Shown here in pieces: positions 1-7,037 of a stretch of DNA of 29,710 nucleotides (within the stretch, counting starts at the first letter, position 1; each line of letters opens with the position of its first letter). Source of the DNA: Elusimicrobiota bacterium (lineage in GTDB: Bacteria; Elusimicrobiota; Elusimicrobia; Elusimicrobiales; UBA9959); contig DMXM01000015.1 in the NCBI GenBank assembly GCA_003482905.1, positions 1 to 29,710 of the forward strand, in the 5' to 3' direction. The position numbers and the translations under genes are program-made. A model generated the notes under the pieces. The model made no database searches. It was not told the DNA's origin and saw only the letters and a program-made list of their open reading frames with translations.

Positions 1-273
1 GTCATGGTCGTCCAGTTATTGCCGGTTATTGAGTAACGCCAGAAGGCGGTGGTGTTGCCGCCCTGGAAAGCGTATATATAACCCCCGGACCCGGGATAGC
101 CCAGCCTACCGCCGCTATTTACAGCTCCCGGAGCTGCGGTCATGGTCGTCCAGTTGTTTCCTGTTATTGAGTAACGCCAGAAGACGGTGGTGCCGCCCTG
201 GAAAGCGTATATGTAATTACCGGCGCCGGGATAAACCAGCGCGCTGCCGCTACCTACGGTACCAGGAGCAGCA
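1..273 (-). repeat. Two tandem ~138-bp coding repeats
   Basis: The blocks beginning at 1 and at 139 are near-identical. The second is one codon shorter, with Asn-Thr-Thr reduced to Thr-Thr. They encode consecutive Kelch-like blades of the minus-strand secreted protein. Nucleotide identity is high through the FQGG...NNWTTM core and lower in the linker, which suggests recent duplication or gene conversion. Confidence 0.8.
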
Positions 274-647
274 GGCACAGGCCATTTGGAATTAGCGGCG
301 TCGTTTTTACCCAGGGCCAGGTAAGCCGCCGCGCCCGAACCTAACACGGCTATATCCGGGAGCGGCCCGCCGGATTGGAAGCCGGGCGCGCCGGTTGAAT
401 TATCCGTAACGGTCCAGGAATACAGCTCGCTCTGAAGAGAAAGCGCCGCCGCCGCGGTGACGGCCGTGTCCTTGCCCTGGTAATTGGTCCATCCCGTACT
501 GTTCCCCGGGGCCACCGCAGTGGAAGCGCTTACCCCGCCGGACCAGTCCTGCTGCGTCCATTGCGCGGTGTAGGCAAAAACGCCGGAAGACAGCCCCAGG
601 GAAAGCAGGGCCGCCAGCGCCAAAGCGTTCTTGCGGATTAATCGCAT
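1..647 (-). CDS. Secreted Kelch-like repeat protein, 3' end missing
   Basis: This minus-strand frame is open from an ATG at 647 to the window edge, so the C-terminus is missing and at least 215 residues are present. The protein starts MRLIRKNALALAALLSLGL, a typical signal peptide with probable cleavage after VFA near residue 25, so export is likely. Residues from about 125 on form ~46-residue repeats, each with YIYAFQGG, then FWRYSITGNNWTTM. The GG, aromatic and W spacing resembles Kelch beta-propeller blades. Two copies are visible and more probably lie beyond the edge. Residues 27-120 match nothing I recognise. The start has no Shine-Dalgarno but has a -10 hexamer six bases upstream. The repeat-fold assignment is by motif only; an adhesin or surface-binding role would be a guess. 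Confidence 0.8.
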   Translation of the reverse strand, partial: MRLIRKNALALAALLSLGLSSGVFAYTAQWTQQDWSGGVSASTAVAPGNSTGWTNYQGKDTAVTAAAALSLQSELYSWTVTDNSTGAPGFQSGGPLPDIAVLGSGAAAYLALGKNDAANSKWPVPAAPGTVGSGSALVYPGAGNYIYAFQGGTTVFWRYSITGNNWTTMTAAPGAVNSGGRLGYPGSGGYIYAFQGGNTTAFWRYSITGNNWTTM

Positions 648-662
648 AAGGATATTATAACA
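645..662 (-). promoter_or_regulatory. Extended -10 promoter, probably leaderless start
   Basis: On the minus strand TGTTATAAT (662 to 654) is an extended -10 element. It is followed by exactly six bases and then the ATG at 647, so the expected transcription start is the A of the start codon. No Shine-Dalgarno is present. Just upstream (668-677) is the perfect palindrome TTGTTAACAA, a possible operator. Confidence 0.55.
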
Positions 663-1225
663 CCCGCTTGTTAACAAATCCCGAATAAATCATGAATTTT
701 TTGTTACGCGGTCAGCCAGCCTCCCGGCCCCCGCCGGCGCTGTGGATGCTTCGCCATATAGTATCGCTGAAACTTCAGGGAATATCAAGGGCTAAAAGTT
801 ACAGGGCTATTGCCATTCGCCGAGCCGGGTGGCGCGGCCGCACGTTTCTTCCTCAAAGTGCAGGCACGCAAGGGCTATATTAATAGCGACGCCGCTATTA
901 TGGATTTAAGAAGAAGCACGCGGTTTTTATCCGCGAAAGCGGCGGCCTCCGGGATTCTGGAGGGGTAAGAGGCCAGGAGGGCGCCGATAAACTCTTTTTC
1001 TTTCCCGAAACCGGTCAGCAGGGGTACATCGACGGCAACCGTAACCCTGGCTTCTCCCCACCGCTGAAGGCGGTACCCAATAGCCGGCGGGGCCCAGGCT
1101 TAATGGGCCAAAAGATCTTCGCGGTATAGGCCTTTAGTCTGTTGTGCCGGCGCATTGTTGTATATATAATTTGAAAGCAGGGCCGCGTGTTTTGGGGCGG
1201 TAAAGCGGCTCCCGGAGGAGATAAC
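648..1225. other. Intergenic stretch without a supportable gene
   Basis: This gap lies between the divergent Kelch-like gene and the secreted protein at 1226. Only short frames without ribosome sites or recognisable products are present. A frame open from about 884 to 1127 on the plus strand has no start codon near its beginning and could be a relic. The gap holds the minus-strand leaderless promoter at its left end and a plus-strand promoter at 1142-1170. Confidence 0.6.
1142..1170 (+). promoter_or_regulatory. Sigma70-type promoter
   Basis: TTGTGC (1142-1147) and a consensus TATAAT (1165-1170) are separated by 17 bases. They lie about 50 bases upstream of the ribosome site of the secreted protein at 1226. 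Confidence 0.6.
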
Positions 1226-2035
1226 ATGAAGAACGTATTCGGCGCGGCGTTGCTTGTAGCGGCTTTTCAATTTACGGGGGCGGTTCCCTGCGCGGCCGCC
1301 GGGCCAGGCGTTAACCTTACCATAGAGAAAATGTTCGGTTTCGGCGCCCATTACCTGGTCAACGGATCCGAAGTAAACCTGGATATACAGAACAACTCTT
1401 TCCAGAACGACCCTTTCGCCAGATACTCCATTACGGGCAGCATGTTCGGGCGCCAGTTGGGGGTCAACAACGCCATCTCCAACGATAATTTCGGCGGCGC
1501 CGCCAGCGTCATCATAGACGCGGACGGGGTCTACGCTAAATTTTCCAAACAGCCCGGCTGGCCGGAACTGCGGGTTGAAACCCGCCTGGCCGCCAACGCC
1601 GACCCCAGGGCCGTGGTGCTGCTCTCCGTTCTGGCCAATTATCTGCCCCCTATCCCCGGCGCTTCGTCTCCCGGCGGCTCCCAGCCCACGCAGAGCTACA
1701 GCTTCAGGCAGTTCGGCGACTCCGTGCTTGTGGAGGGGGCCGGTCTCTCCAACCTCAGGGTGGAGCGGACGCAGTCCGGGCAGGGCTGCCGCTACACGGT
1801 GCGGGGCAGCGGTTTCGGCAGGAATTTCGACTCGGACAGGCTTGAACTGGAACTGGACAACGTTTTTCTCGGCGCCGGCGGGACGTCCATCCGCGGAGCC
1901 GGCATGGCCCTGGAAATAAAGCGCGAAGATTTCGGCGGGCCCAGGCTCAGCGTGCGCGGGATTGCGGGAGATTCCGGCCCGCTGGCCGCGTTCTCCCTGG
2001 CCCTGGCCAGGCACCTCAACGGCGCTAATTACTAG
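1226..2035 (+). CDS. Secreted protein of unknown function (269 aa)
   Basis: The start is ATG 1226 with GGAGGAG at 1214-1220, five bases away; the upstream in-frame ATG at 1187 lacks such a site. Residues 1-25 (MKNVFGAALLVAAFQFTGAV...) form a signal peptide ending near CAAAG, so the product is periplasmic or outer-membrane associated. The mature part has alternating polar and hydrophobic residues rich in Gly, Asn and Phe, as in a beta-rich protein. It includes an Asn-rich stretch around residues 48-95 and a Pro/Gly/Ser loop near 150-165. I recognise no family. A promoter (TTGTGC-17-TATAAT) precedes it. A long antisense frame over the same bases is a codon-bias shadow. Function unknown; confidence refers to the gene being real. 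Confidence 0.8.
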   Translation: MKNVFGAALLVAAFQFTGAVPCAAAGPGVNLTIEKMFGFGAHYLVNGSEVNLDIQNNSFQNDPFARYSITGSMFGRQLGVNNAISNDNFGGAASVIIDADGVYAKFSKQPGWPELRVETRLAANADPRAVVLLSVLANYLPPIPGASSPGGSQPTQSYSFRQFGDSVLVEGAGLSNLRVERTQSGQGCRYTVRGSGFGRNFDSDRLELELDNVFLGAGGTSIRGAGMALEIKREDFGGPRLSVRGIAGDSGPLAAFSLALARHLNGANY

Positions 2036-2440
2036 GCCGGATTTAGGTTTAAGGTCGTCGTCACGGACAAAGGCCAATTCAGCCCCATGTAACCGGGGCC
2101 GCTTTTCAGAGTCGTGTTTACTCTGCCGTTTTATCCCTCCCTTTAAATTTTAACCGGACAGGTGTAGTGTCTCAGACAGTTCCAAACATGCTTTTCAAGA
2201 TAGGCGGTTGCTTTCCGCAAGTATGGTTAAAATCCCTTAATGGCCCGGATACTGCCCTGGCATTTCCGGCGGAAAGAAAACGGCGCCGGAAGTTTTAAAA
2301 CAGCCATTGTTCAGTGGTACAATAGAGTAAAGAAGCCGTACCCAAAGCCGGAACACTTTTTAAAATATTCAACCGCGGATGTTCCGCGGCCGTCGAAAAA
2401 CCGGGAATTAACCGAAAGCGGAAAAGACCGGATTAAATTT
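2036..2440. other. Intergenic region, possible weak terminator
   Basis: About 400 bases lie between two plus-strand genes. At 2082-2099 GCCCC and GGGGC can pair around a seven-base loop, followed by CGCTTTT, which makes a weak terminator for the gene ending at 2035. The palindrome GTTTTAAAAC lies at 2293-2302 and a TACAAT box at 2318-2323 has no convincing -35. The frame of the next gene is open back to 2240, but that extension lacks a signal peptide and I treat it as untranslated. Confidence 0.4.
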
Positions 2441-3406
2441 ATGGAAATAATAGCGCCAGCCTTGGTTTTACGGTCCGCCCTGGTCTTGTTTCTCGCGGCG
2501 CCGCTGGCCGCGCAGCGCCTGTCTCCGGCCGCCGCGGAATCGGAACTGCTCAACTACATGCGCGGGGACGGCGCGGACCCGGCCTGCGGCGTCTGTATCA
2601 ACTCCGCGCGCCGTCATCTTGAGGACGCCGCACGGGAAAAACTACTTAAAAAGACGGCCGGCATGGCCCTTGTGCCCGGCGGCAAGCGCCGCCTGGGCTC
2701 CCCGGAAGGCGTAGGGGACCCGGACGAAAGGCCGGCCGCGGATATAATACTGCCCCCTTTCTACATGGACAAGACCGAGGCCACCATTGGAGATTATGCG
2801 CAGTTCACGCGCGCCACCAGCGGTAATTACCCCGAGTGGCTCAAGCCCGGCGGCAAGTTCAACATCTCTACCGGCTCCGAAAAATATTACCGCCGCCTGG
2901 AGGGTATCCTTAAGGCCTGCGACAATTGCCCGGTGTTCGGCGTAGCCTGGGCGGACGCCGCCGCCTACTGCCGCTGGAAAAATAAGCGCCTTCCCACCGA
3001 GGCGGAATGGGAGGCCGCGGCCCGCGCCGGTTCGGAGGAAGCCTACTCGTTCGGGAACTCCCGGCACGCGGCAGAAGATTTCGCGTGGCTGGAAACCAAT
3101 TCCGGGGAAGTTCCCCATCCCGTTGGGGCCAAAAAGCCCAACAAGCACGGCCTCAGCGATATGCACGGGAACGTCTGGGAGTGGGTGGCCGACCTGTACG
3201 ATAAGGCCTATTACTCCAGACGCCCTTCCAGAAACCCCAAAGGCCCGGAAACAGGGCAGGAGCACGTCATAAGGGGCGGCTCCTGGGCTTTTGACACCGA
3301 CTCGGCGCGGTCCGGCAACCGGGCCAGCACACAAAAACCAAACGACGACATAGGCTTCCGCTGCGCCGTGTCTGAAAGCGAGCTTTTCGCGGAGTCCAGC
3401 CAGTAA
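2441..3406 (+). CDS. Secreted SUMF1/FGE-fold protein, non-catalytic type
   Basis: I chose ATG 2441 because it gives a signal peptide (MEIIAPALVLRSALVLFLAA, cleavage after LAA near residue 24); the open frame extends back to 2240 without one. Residues about 75-311 are a formylglycine-generating-enzyme (SUMF1) domain. Visible motifs are FYMDKTEAT (107-115), RLPTEAEWE (183-191), GNVWEW (243-248), RGGSW (278-282) and a terminal GFRC (305-308). True formylglycine-generating enzymes carry two catalytic cysteines just after the RGGSW region. Here that stretch reads AFDTDSARSGNR, with none, so sulfatase activation is unlikely. The fold is widely reused for binding. A CGVC pair (49-52) and CDNC (160-163) may be structural. 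The ribosome site is weak. The family is clear; the role is unknown. Confidence 0.85.
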   Translation: MEIIAPALVLRSALVLFLAAPLAAQRLSPAAAESELLNYMRGDGADPACGVCINSARRHLEDAAREKLLKKTAGMALVPGGKRRLGSPEGVGDPDERPAADIILPPFYMDKTEATIGDYAQFTRATSGNYPEWLKPGGKFNISTGSEKYYRRLEGILKACDNCPVFGVAWADAAAYCRWKNKRLPTEAEWEAAARAGSEEAYSFGNSRHAAEDFAWLETNSGEVPHPVGAKKPNKHGLSDMHGNVWEWVADLYDKAYYSRRPSRNPKGPETGQEHVIRGGSWAFDTDSARSGNRASTQKPNDDIGFRCAVSESELFAESSQ

Positions 3407-3441
3407 GCCGGCATGAAGGGGTAGCTATCAACTGCGGCCAT

Positions 3442-4260
3442 TTATTTAGCCTTAACGGACAGCCTAGTCGATGGGGACCCTGGCAATAATTGGTTTTTCG
3501 GAGGTTTTTCGCGGCGGGGTTTTTTTTCGAATTTGCCGGCGGTTTCTACGCGCGTAACCGTGGCTTTGTTGCCGGTCACGGAGAAATGCACCTCCCGGTC
3601 GCTCAGGAAGAATTCCAGTTCGGCGCCGTCCCTCATCTGGGTAGCGTCGCGCATGTTGCGCGGGTCGTGCCTGAGGATGTCGGCTATCAGCGCTTTCAGG
3701 CCCTGTTCGCCGGCCGGGTCGGCCGCATCCAGGTCTTTGCGCGCGCGGGCGGAGAAATCCACGGCCAGTTCGGGAAAAGCGTTGTCCGGCACCCAGCCGG
3801 AGGTAGAACCGGCCGCGGCGTCGCTGAAAGGCAGGTAAGGTTTTACGTCCAGAATAGGCGTGCCGTCTATAAGGTCTATGCCTGATAGATAAAGCGTGTC
3901 ACCCTCTATCCGCACCAGTTTAGCCAGGGACAGGCCCAGCGGGTTGGGGCGGTGCGGCGACCGCGAGGCGAAAACCCCTATCTTTCCGCCCTTTAGGCGC
4001 GGCGGGTGGATCTTGGGATGGAAAGTTTTATTGGTGTTGAGGTGGAAACAGGAAATAAGCCATACATGGCTGAACCGAGACAGGCCGGCAAGGGAATGTA
4101 ATGGGGAATACTGCGGATAAATACGCAGTTTTGCCAATGAACTCGGTACCAGATGCGGCTGGCGCGGCGTACCGAATTTCTCCCGGAAGCAGGATTCCAG
4201 CACCCCTATCGCCCGGAGTTCAGGAAGCGCCGTCCCTTCCTTTATATGAGGGGCGGCCAT
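3442..4260 (-). CDS. trmO: tRNA (adenine(37)-N6)-methyltransferase TrmO
   Basis: This is the TrmO (TsaA/YaeB, UPF0066) family, which N6-methylates t6A37 in certain tRNAs using SAM. The diagnostic signature GVFASRSPHRPNPLGLS is at about residues 96-112. It is preceded by FSHVWLISCFHLN and followed by GIDLIDGTPILDVKPYLPFSD, the usual order of the beta-barrel SAM-binding domain. The protein has 272 aa against about 235 in E. coli; the extra length includes a Lys/Arg/Pro-rich tail (EKKPRREKPPK). It is the last gene of a three-gene minus-strand operon, starting one base after the adenosyltransferase stop (TGA-A-ATG), so translation is probably coupled. It converges on the SUMF1-like gene with a 35-base gap. 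Confidence 0.93.
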   Translation of the reverse strand: MAAPHIKEGTALPELRAIGVLESCFREKFGTPRQPHLVPSSLAKLRIYPQYSPLHSLAGLSRFSHVWLISCFHLNTNKTFHPKIHPPRLKGGKIGVFASRSPHRPNPLGLSLAKLVRIEGDTLYLSGIDLIDGTPILDVKPYLPFSDAAAGSTSGWVPDNAFPELAVDFSARARKDLDAADPAGEQGLKALIADILRHDPRNMRDATQMRDGAELEFFLSDREVHFSVTGNKATVTRVETAGKFEKKPRREKPPKNQLLPGSPSTRLSVKAK

Positions 4261-4261
4261 T

Positions 4262-4753
4262 TCAGCGGCTCCCGCGGGAGCTTTTCACAGCCACAAGAAA
4301 AAGGTAGTCGGACAGGCGGTTCAGGTAAACGGCCGGGGCTTTAGCCTTTATTTCCCAAGAGAGCAACTCGCACAGGCGGGCCCTTGTTCTGGCCAGATGG
4401 GCCAGGGCCTCGGCCTCGTTGGCGCCCGGCAGGACGAATTTTTTTTGGGGTTTAATTCCTGCGGCGCGCCGCGCTATCAGCTTTTCCAGCGCCGCGGTTT
4501 CGGCTTTCAGGTCGGAGCGGGCGCCGGCAATTATGGCGGAGGCGCCGATCAGGCCGGCCTGCGCCGCGGAGATCTCTTTTTTTGCGCCAGCGTCCACGGT
4601 CCAGGTCTTAAGCAAGCCCAGCAGCGCGCCGAGGTCGTCAAGCAAAGCGTTCAGCTTTATCCGGCAATGCGTCTTGGGCACGCGCTTGCCGCCAAAGAGG
4701 TCGGTAAAACCGAGGTCGCCGGAGCCCATTTCGGGCTTGAAGTTCTTAGGCAT
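4262..4753 (-). CDS. PduO-type cob(I)alamin adenosyltransferase
   Basis: The 163-aa product matches the PduO/MMAB family, which transfers the adenosyl group of ATP to cob(I)alamin to make coenzyme B12. The N-terminal ATP-binding stretch GDLGFTDLFGGKRVPK corresponds to the family GDxGxTxLxGGxRVxK. Further on are FVLPGANEAEALAHLARTRARLCE and NRLSDYLFLVA, the C-terminal signatures of this helical-bundle trimer. Length is slightly short of the usual 180-190 because the N-terminal lead-in is brief. It overlaps the upstream 121-aa gene by eight bases and is one base from trmO, so the three are co-expressed. No B12-dependent enzyme or cobalamin synthesis gene lies in the window, so the client enzyme must be elsewhere. 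Confidence 0.9.
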   Translation of the reverse strand: MPKNFKPEMGSGDLGFTDLFGGKRVPKTHCRIKLNALLDDLGALLGLLKTWTVDAGAKKEISAAQAGLIGASAIIAGARSDLKAETAALEKLIARRAAGIKPQKKFVLPGANEAEALAHLARTRARLCELLSWEIKAKAPAVYLNRLSDYLFLVAVKSSRGSR

Positions 4754-5111
4754 TAAAAGCGCGCACCTTTTCTATGACGAAAGCCGCTATCTCCGGCGGC
4801 AGACCGGCCGCCTCTTTCTCTAATCGTTCGCCTATGGACGGCGCGTCGAACAGGCCGTCCTCTACCAGCACCGGCGAAGCTTTTGAGTTGCCCCAGATAT
4901 GCTCGCCGTTGTCTATGCCCGTGTGCTTGTAGCCGTACTGGCTGGTCCAGGTCAGCGCCCGCGGCTTATGCTCGCGGTCGTAGCAGAGCTGGAAGCCCCA
5001 GATGGATTCGTCCTTGCCGAACCAGACTATCAGGTCGAAATATTCGTCGTCGAACCAGCGGCGGCGCGGCTCGCCCTTTGGCTGACTCACGTTAGCGGCT
5101 TCTTTGAGCAT
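4746..5111 (-). CDS. Conserved-looking hypothetical protein (121 aa)
   Basis: This is the first gene of the minus-strand operon with the cobalamin adenosyltransferase and trmO. The sequence is rich in aromatics and acidic residues, with RRRWFDDEYFDLIVWF near 21-36, GFQLCYDREHKPRALTW and YGYKHTGIDNG. It has no signal peptide or membrane segment and looks like a small cytosolic alpha/beta protein. I have an impression of similar hypothetical proteins with an R-R-R-W-F-x-D-x-x-x-D-L-I-V-W-x core but cannot name a family. The stop overlaps the next start by eight bases. The ATG at 5111 lacks a ribosome site but is six bases from a TAGAAT box. Confidence 0.75.
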   Translation of the reverse strand: MLKEAANVSQPKGEPRRRWFDDEYFDLIVWFGKDESIWGFQLCYDREHKPRALTWTSQYGYKHTGIDNGEHIWGNSKASPVLVEDGLFDAPSIGERLEKEAAGLPPEIAAFVIEKVRAFNA

Positions 5112-5123
5112 AAAAAGATTCTA
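5109..5123 (-). promoter_or_regulatory. -10-like box placed for leaderless transcription
   Basis: On the minus strand TAGAAT (5123 to 5118) is followed by CTTTTT and then ATG at 5111. The spacing is the same as in the Kelch-like gene. There is no purine-rich ribosome site and no strong -35. Confidence 0.4.
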
Positions 5124-5187
5124 CTATTTAGGGCGGTGGGAATTTAAGCGGCTCCGTCCCGCGGGCCGGGCACCGGCCGCCCCGGCA

Positions 5188-5196
5188 TGGTATAAT
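5188..5196 (+). promoter_or_regulatory. Extended -10 promoter
   Basis: TGG-TATAAT, an extended -10 with a consensus hexamer at 5191-5196, lies about 20 bases before the ATG of the NifU-like gene at 5217. No -35 hexamer is evident, as is common for extended -10 promoters. It diverges from the 121-aa gene promoter across the same ~100-base gap. Confidence 0.55.
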
Positions 5197-5216
5197 TTAA
5201 TATAGAGGTGCCCATT

Positions 5217-5441
5217 ATGAAAGATAAAGTTGCCAAGGTTATAGAGAAGATAAAGCCCATGCTGGCCGCCGACGGCGGTTCCGTGGAGCTGGTAGGCGTG
5301 GACGAGAAGAAGGGCGTAGTCACAGTGCGGCTCACCGGCGCCTGCGGCTGCTGCCCGCATTCCACCATGACGCTCAAACACGTGGTGGAGCGCATGATAA
5401 GGGAAGAGATACCGGAAGTTAAAGAAGTAACCGTAGGCTGA
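5217..5441 (+). CDS. NifU C-terminal-domain Fe-S protein
   Basis: The 74-residue protein consists of a single NifU C-terminal (Nfu) domain, which assembles or carries [4Fe-4S] clusters to target apoproteins. The signature is GACGCC(PHSTMTL) with the CxxC pair at C43 and C46, inside the usual PMLAADGGSVEL...VTVRLTG fold. I prefer ATG 5217 over GTG 5208 because GAGGTG at 5205-5210 then sits six bases upstream. It heads a plus-strand run ending in nadA, whose product needs a [4Fe-4S] cluster; a supply role is attractive but inferred. A short hairpin separates it from the PHP gene. Confidence 0.92.
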   Translation: MKDKVAKVIEKIKPMLAADGGSVELVGVDEKKGVVTVRLTGACGCCPHSTMTLKHVVERMIREEIPEVKEVTVG

Positions 5442-5464
5442 CCTCCCCTCCTGCTTGCCGGGTT

Positions 5465-5483
5465 GCGGGGTCTTTGGCCCCGC
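5465..5483 (+). other. GC-rich hairpin between genes
   Basis: GCGGGGTC and GGCCCCGC pair around a TTT loop, with eight pairs including one G-T. It lies between the NifU-like stop and the ATG at 5494. No T-run follows, so it is more likely an mRNA-stability or attenuating structure than a strong terminator. Confidence 0.4.
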
Positions 5484-5493
5484 GCCCCCGCTT

Positions 5494-6303
5494 ATGGCTT
5501 TGATCAATCTCCACAACCATTCCACCTATTCCGACGGTACGCTTTCGCCCGCGGCGCTCGCCCGCGAGGCCGCCCGCGCCGGCATAAAGTATTTTTCCCT
5601 CACCGACCACGACATGACCGGCGGCTGGGTGGAAATGGAGCCGGCCCTGAAAGAGGCCGGCATAAGCTATTGTTACGGCGTGGAGATCAGCACCGGCCTG
5701 CACGAAAACCTGCATATACTCGGCTACGGCATAAACCCGGCCGACCCCCGCCTGGCCGCGCGGCTGGCCGATTTCCGCTCCAGGCGTATCACCCGGATAA
5801 AAAAGATATTGGAACTGCTTAAAGGCCTGGGCGTGGAAATTAATTTCGGGGATCTTACGGCCCCGGCCGACAGGACCCTTGGACGGCCGCATATAGCCGA
5901 CGTGCTGCGGGCCCGTAAAGTAGTTTCCAGCCGCAGCCAGGCTTTTAAGCGCTACCTGGCCCCGGGCGCCCCCGCCTACGTCAGCCCTAACGGCCCCGCG
6001 GTAGAAGACGCGATCCGCGCGGTGAAAGAAGCCGGCGGTAAAGCCGTGCTGGCGCACCCCGGTGTGGTGGCCAAGATCCTGGACCTGCCCGCCTGGAAAG
6101 CGGCGGGCCTGGACGGCATAGAGGCCTTCTACCCGGCCCATACCGGGGCGGCCACCAGGGAATTCGTAAGCCTGGCAGGGCGGCACGGGCTCTTTGTGAC
6201 CGCCGGCACGGATTTTCACGGCCCCGGCTCGGAGCGGGACAAGATGGCCGGTTTTGAATATTCGGACGAATACTTCTCGGAGATAAAAAAACTGTTCATA
6301 TGA
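5494..6303 (+). CDS. PHP-domain phosphoesterase (YciV/RNase AM type)
   Basis: The 269-aa protein is a PHP-family metal-dependent phosphoesterase. Metal ligands expected in the family are visible: LHNHSTYSDG (H7, H9), TDHD (D38, H39), E64 in YGVEIS, H74 in HILGYG, AHPG (H188) and GTDFHG (D240, H242). The layout and length match the group hydrolysing 3',5'-nucleoside bisphosphates, including E. coli YciV/RNase AM, which trims RNA 5' ends. Substrate is by family analogy. The start is ATG 5494, which begins with the typical MALINLHNHS; the frame is open to TTG 5455, but that extension is Gly/Pro-rich and unlike the family. There is no clear ribosome site. The stop overlaps the next start by four bases (ATGA). 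Confidence 0.9.
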   Translation: MALINLHNHSTYSDGTLSPAALAREAARAGIKYFSLTDHDMTGGWVEMEPALKEAGISYCYGVEISTGLHENLHILGYGINPADPRLAARLADFRSRRITRIKKILELLKGLGVEINFGDLTAPADRTLGRPHIADVLRARKVVSSRSQAFKRYLAPGAPAYVSPNGPAVEDAIRAVKEAGGKAVLAHPGVVAKILDLPAWKAAGLDGIEAFYPAHTGAATREFVSLAGRHGLFVTAGTDFHGPGSERDKMAGFEYSDEYFSEIKKLFI

Positions 6304-7037
6304 AAATAATATCCCACCGGGGCGCCTCCGCTTACGCGCCCGAAAACACCCTGAAAGCCTTCTCCCTGGCCGTCGAGATGGGCTCGCGGGATTTCGAGTT
6401 TGACGTGCACCAGACCAAAGACGGCATACTGGCGGTGCACCACGGCTTCGACCTTAAGCATACGGCCGGCAAAAAGGCGAAGATAGCCGGCCTGACCTAC
6501 GCGGAACTTAAAAAATACAATATCGCGGCCCACTTCAAGCGCGACCCCGGCTTTCAGCGCGTCCCCAGGCTGGAAGAAGTGATGGATGTGATAGAACCGG
6601 CGGCCCGCTGGTTGAATTTAGAGATAAAGAACGACGGGAATGTCTACCCGGGCATCGAGGAAAAAGTGCTGGCTTTCCTCGGGAGCAAGCCCGGCCTGTT
6701 CGAAAAAACAATAGTTTCAAGCTTCGACCACGGCACCCTGAAGCGTTTAAGGGAGCTTTCACCGGAGGTCCGGCTCGCCTACCTGGGGCACGGCCTTAAC
6801 GCCATGCTGCTGCTGCCGGCCCTTAAAAAGGCCAGGGCCGTGGGCGCGGTGAATTTCCATATGTCGCTGCGCATCGCTTTCAATCTTAACGTAAAGAAGA
6901 TAAAAAAAGCCGGGTTCAGGGTCTGCATTTACACCGTAAACAAGAAAGAAGACGCGCAGCGCATGAAGGAAATAGGCGCGGACGGGATATTCACCAACCA
7001 CCCGGACATCCTGGGCAAGTGGACTTTAAAGGGCTGA
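6300..7037 (+). CDS. Glycerophosphodiester phosphodiesterase
   Basis: The 245-aa product is a GDPD-family TIM-barrel enzyme that splits glycerophosphodiesters into sn-glycerol 3-phosphate and an alcohol. It begins with the catalytic HRGASAYAPENTLKAF motif (H6, R7, E15, N16). Next come the metal/substrate residues FEFDVHQTKDG and HHG, then LNLEIK, and near the end YTVNKKEDAQRMKEIGADGIFTNHP, all in family order. It has no signal peptide, so it is cytosolic like UgpQ rather than periplasmic GlpQ. It overlaps the PHP gene by four bases and nadA by one (TGATG), which implies a coupled operon. The link to NAD synthesis is not obvious. Confidence 0.92.
   Translation: MKIISHRGASAYAPENTLKAFSLAVEMGSRDFEFDVHQTKDGILAVHHGFDLKHTAGKKAKIAGLTYAELKKYNIAAHFKRDPGFQRVPRLEEVMDVIEPAARWLNLEIKNDGNVYPGIEEKVLAFLGSKPGLFEKTIVSSFDHGTLKRLRELSPEVRLAYLGHGLNAMLLLPALKKARAVGAVNFHMSLRIAFNLNVKKIKKAGFRVCIYTVNKKEDAQRMKEIGADGIFTNHPDILGKWTLKG

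Noticed and set aside
1..273. Possible CRISPR or satellite array
   Set aside because: Only two long repeats are present, they are in frame and encode protein blades, and there are no spacers.
29..295. An 88-codon plus-strand frame with internal repeats
   Set aside because: The repeats come from the minus-strand Kelch-like gene, which has a signal peptide and sensible blade sequences.
692..883. A 63-codon frame in the first intergenic region
   Set aside because: It has no ribosome site, Pro/Arg-rich random-looking content and no homology I recognise.
1100..2077. A 325-codon minus-strand frame
   Set aside because: It is antisense to the secreted protein at 1226, which has a promoter, a ribosome site and a signal peptide.
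2441..3406. Sulfatase-activating formylglycine-generating enzyme
   Set aside because: The catalytic cysteine positions after RGGSW are empty and no sulfatase gene is nearby.
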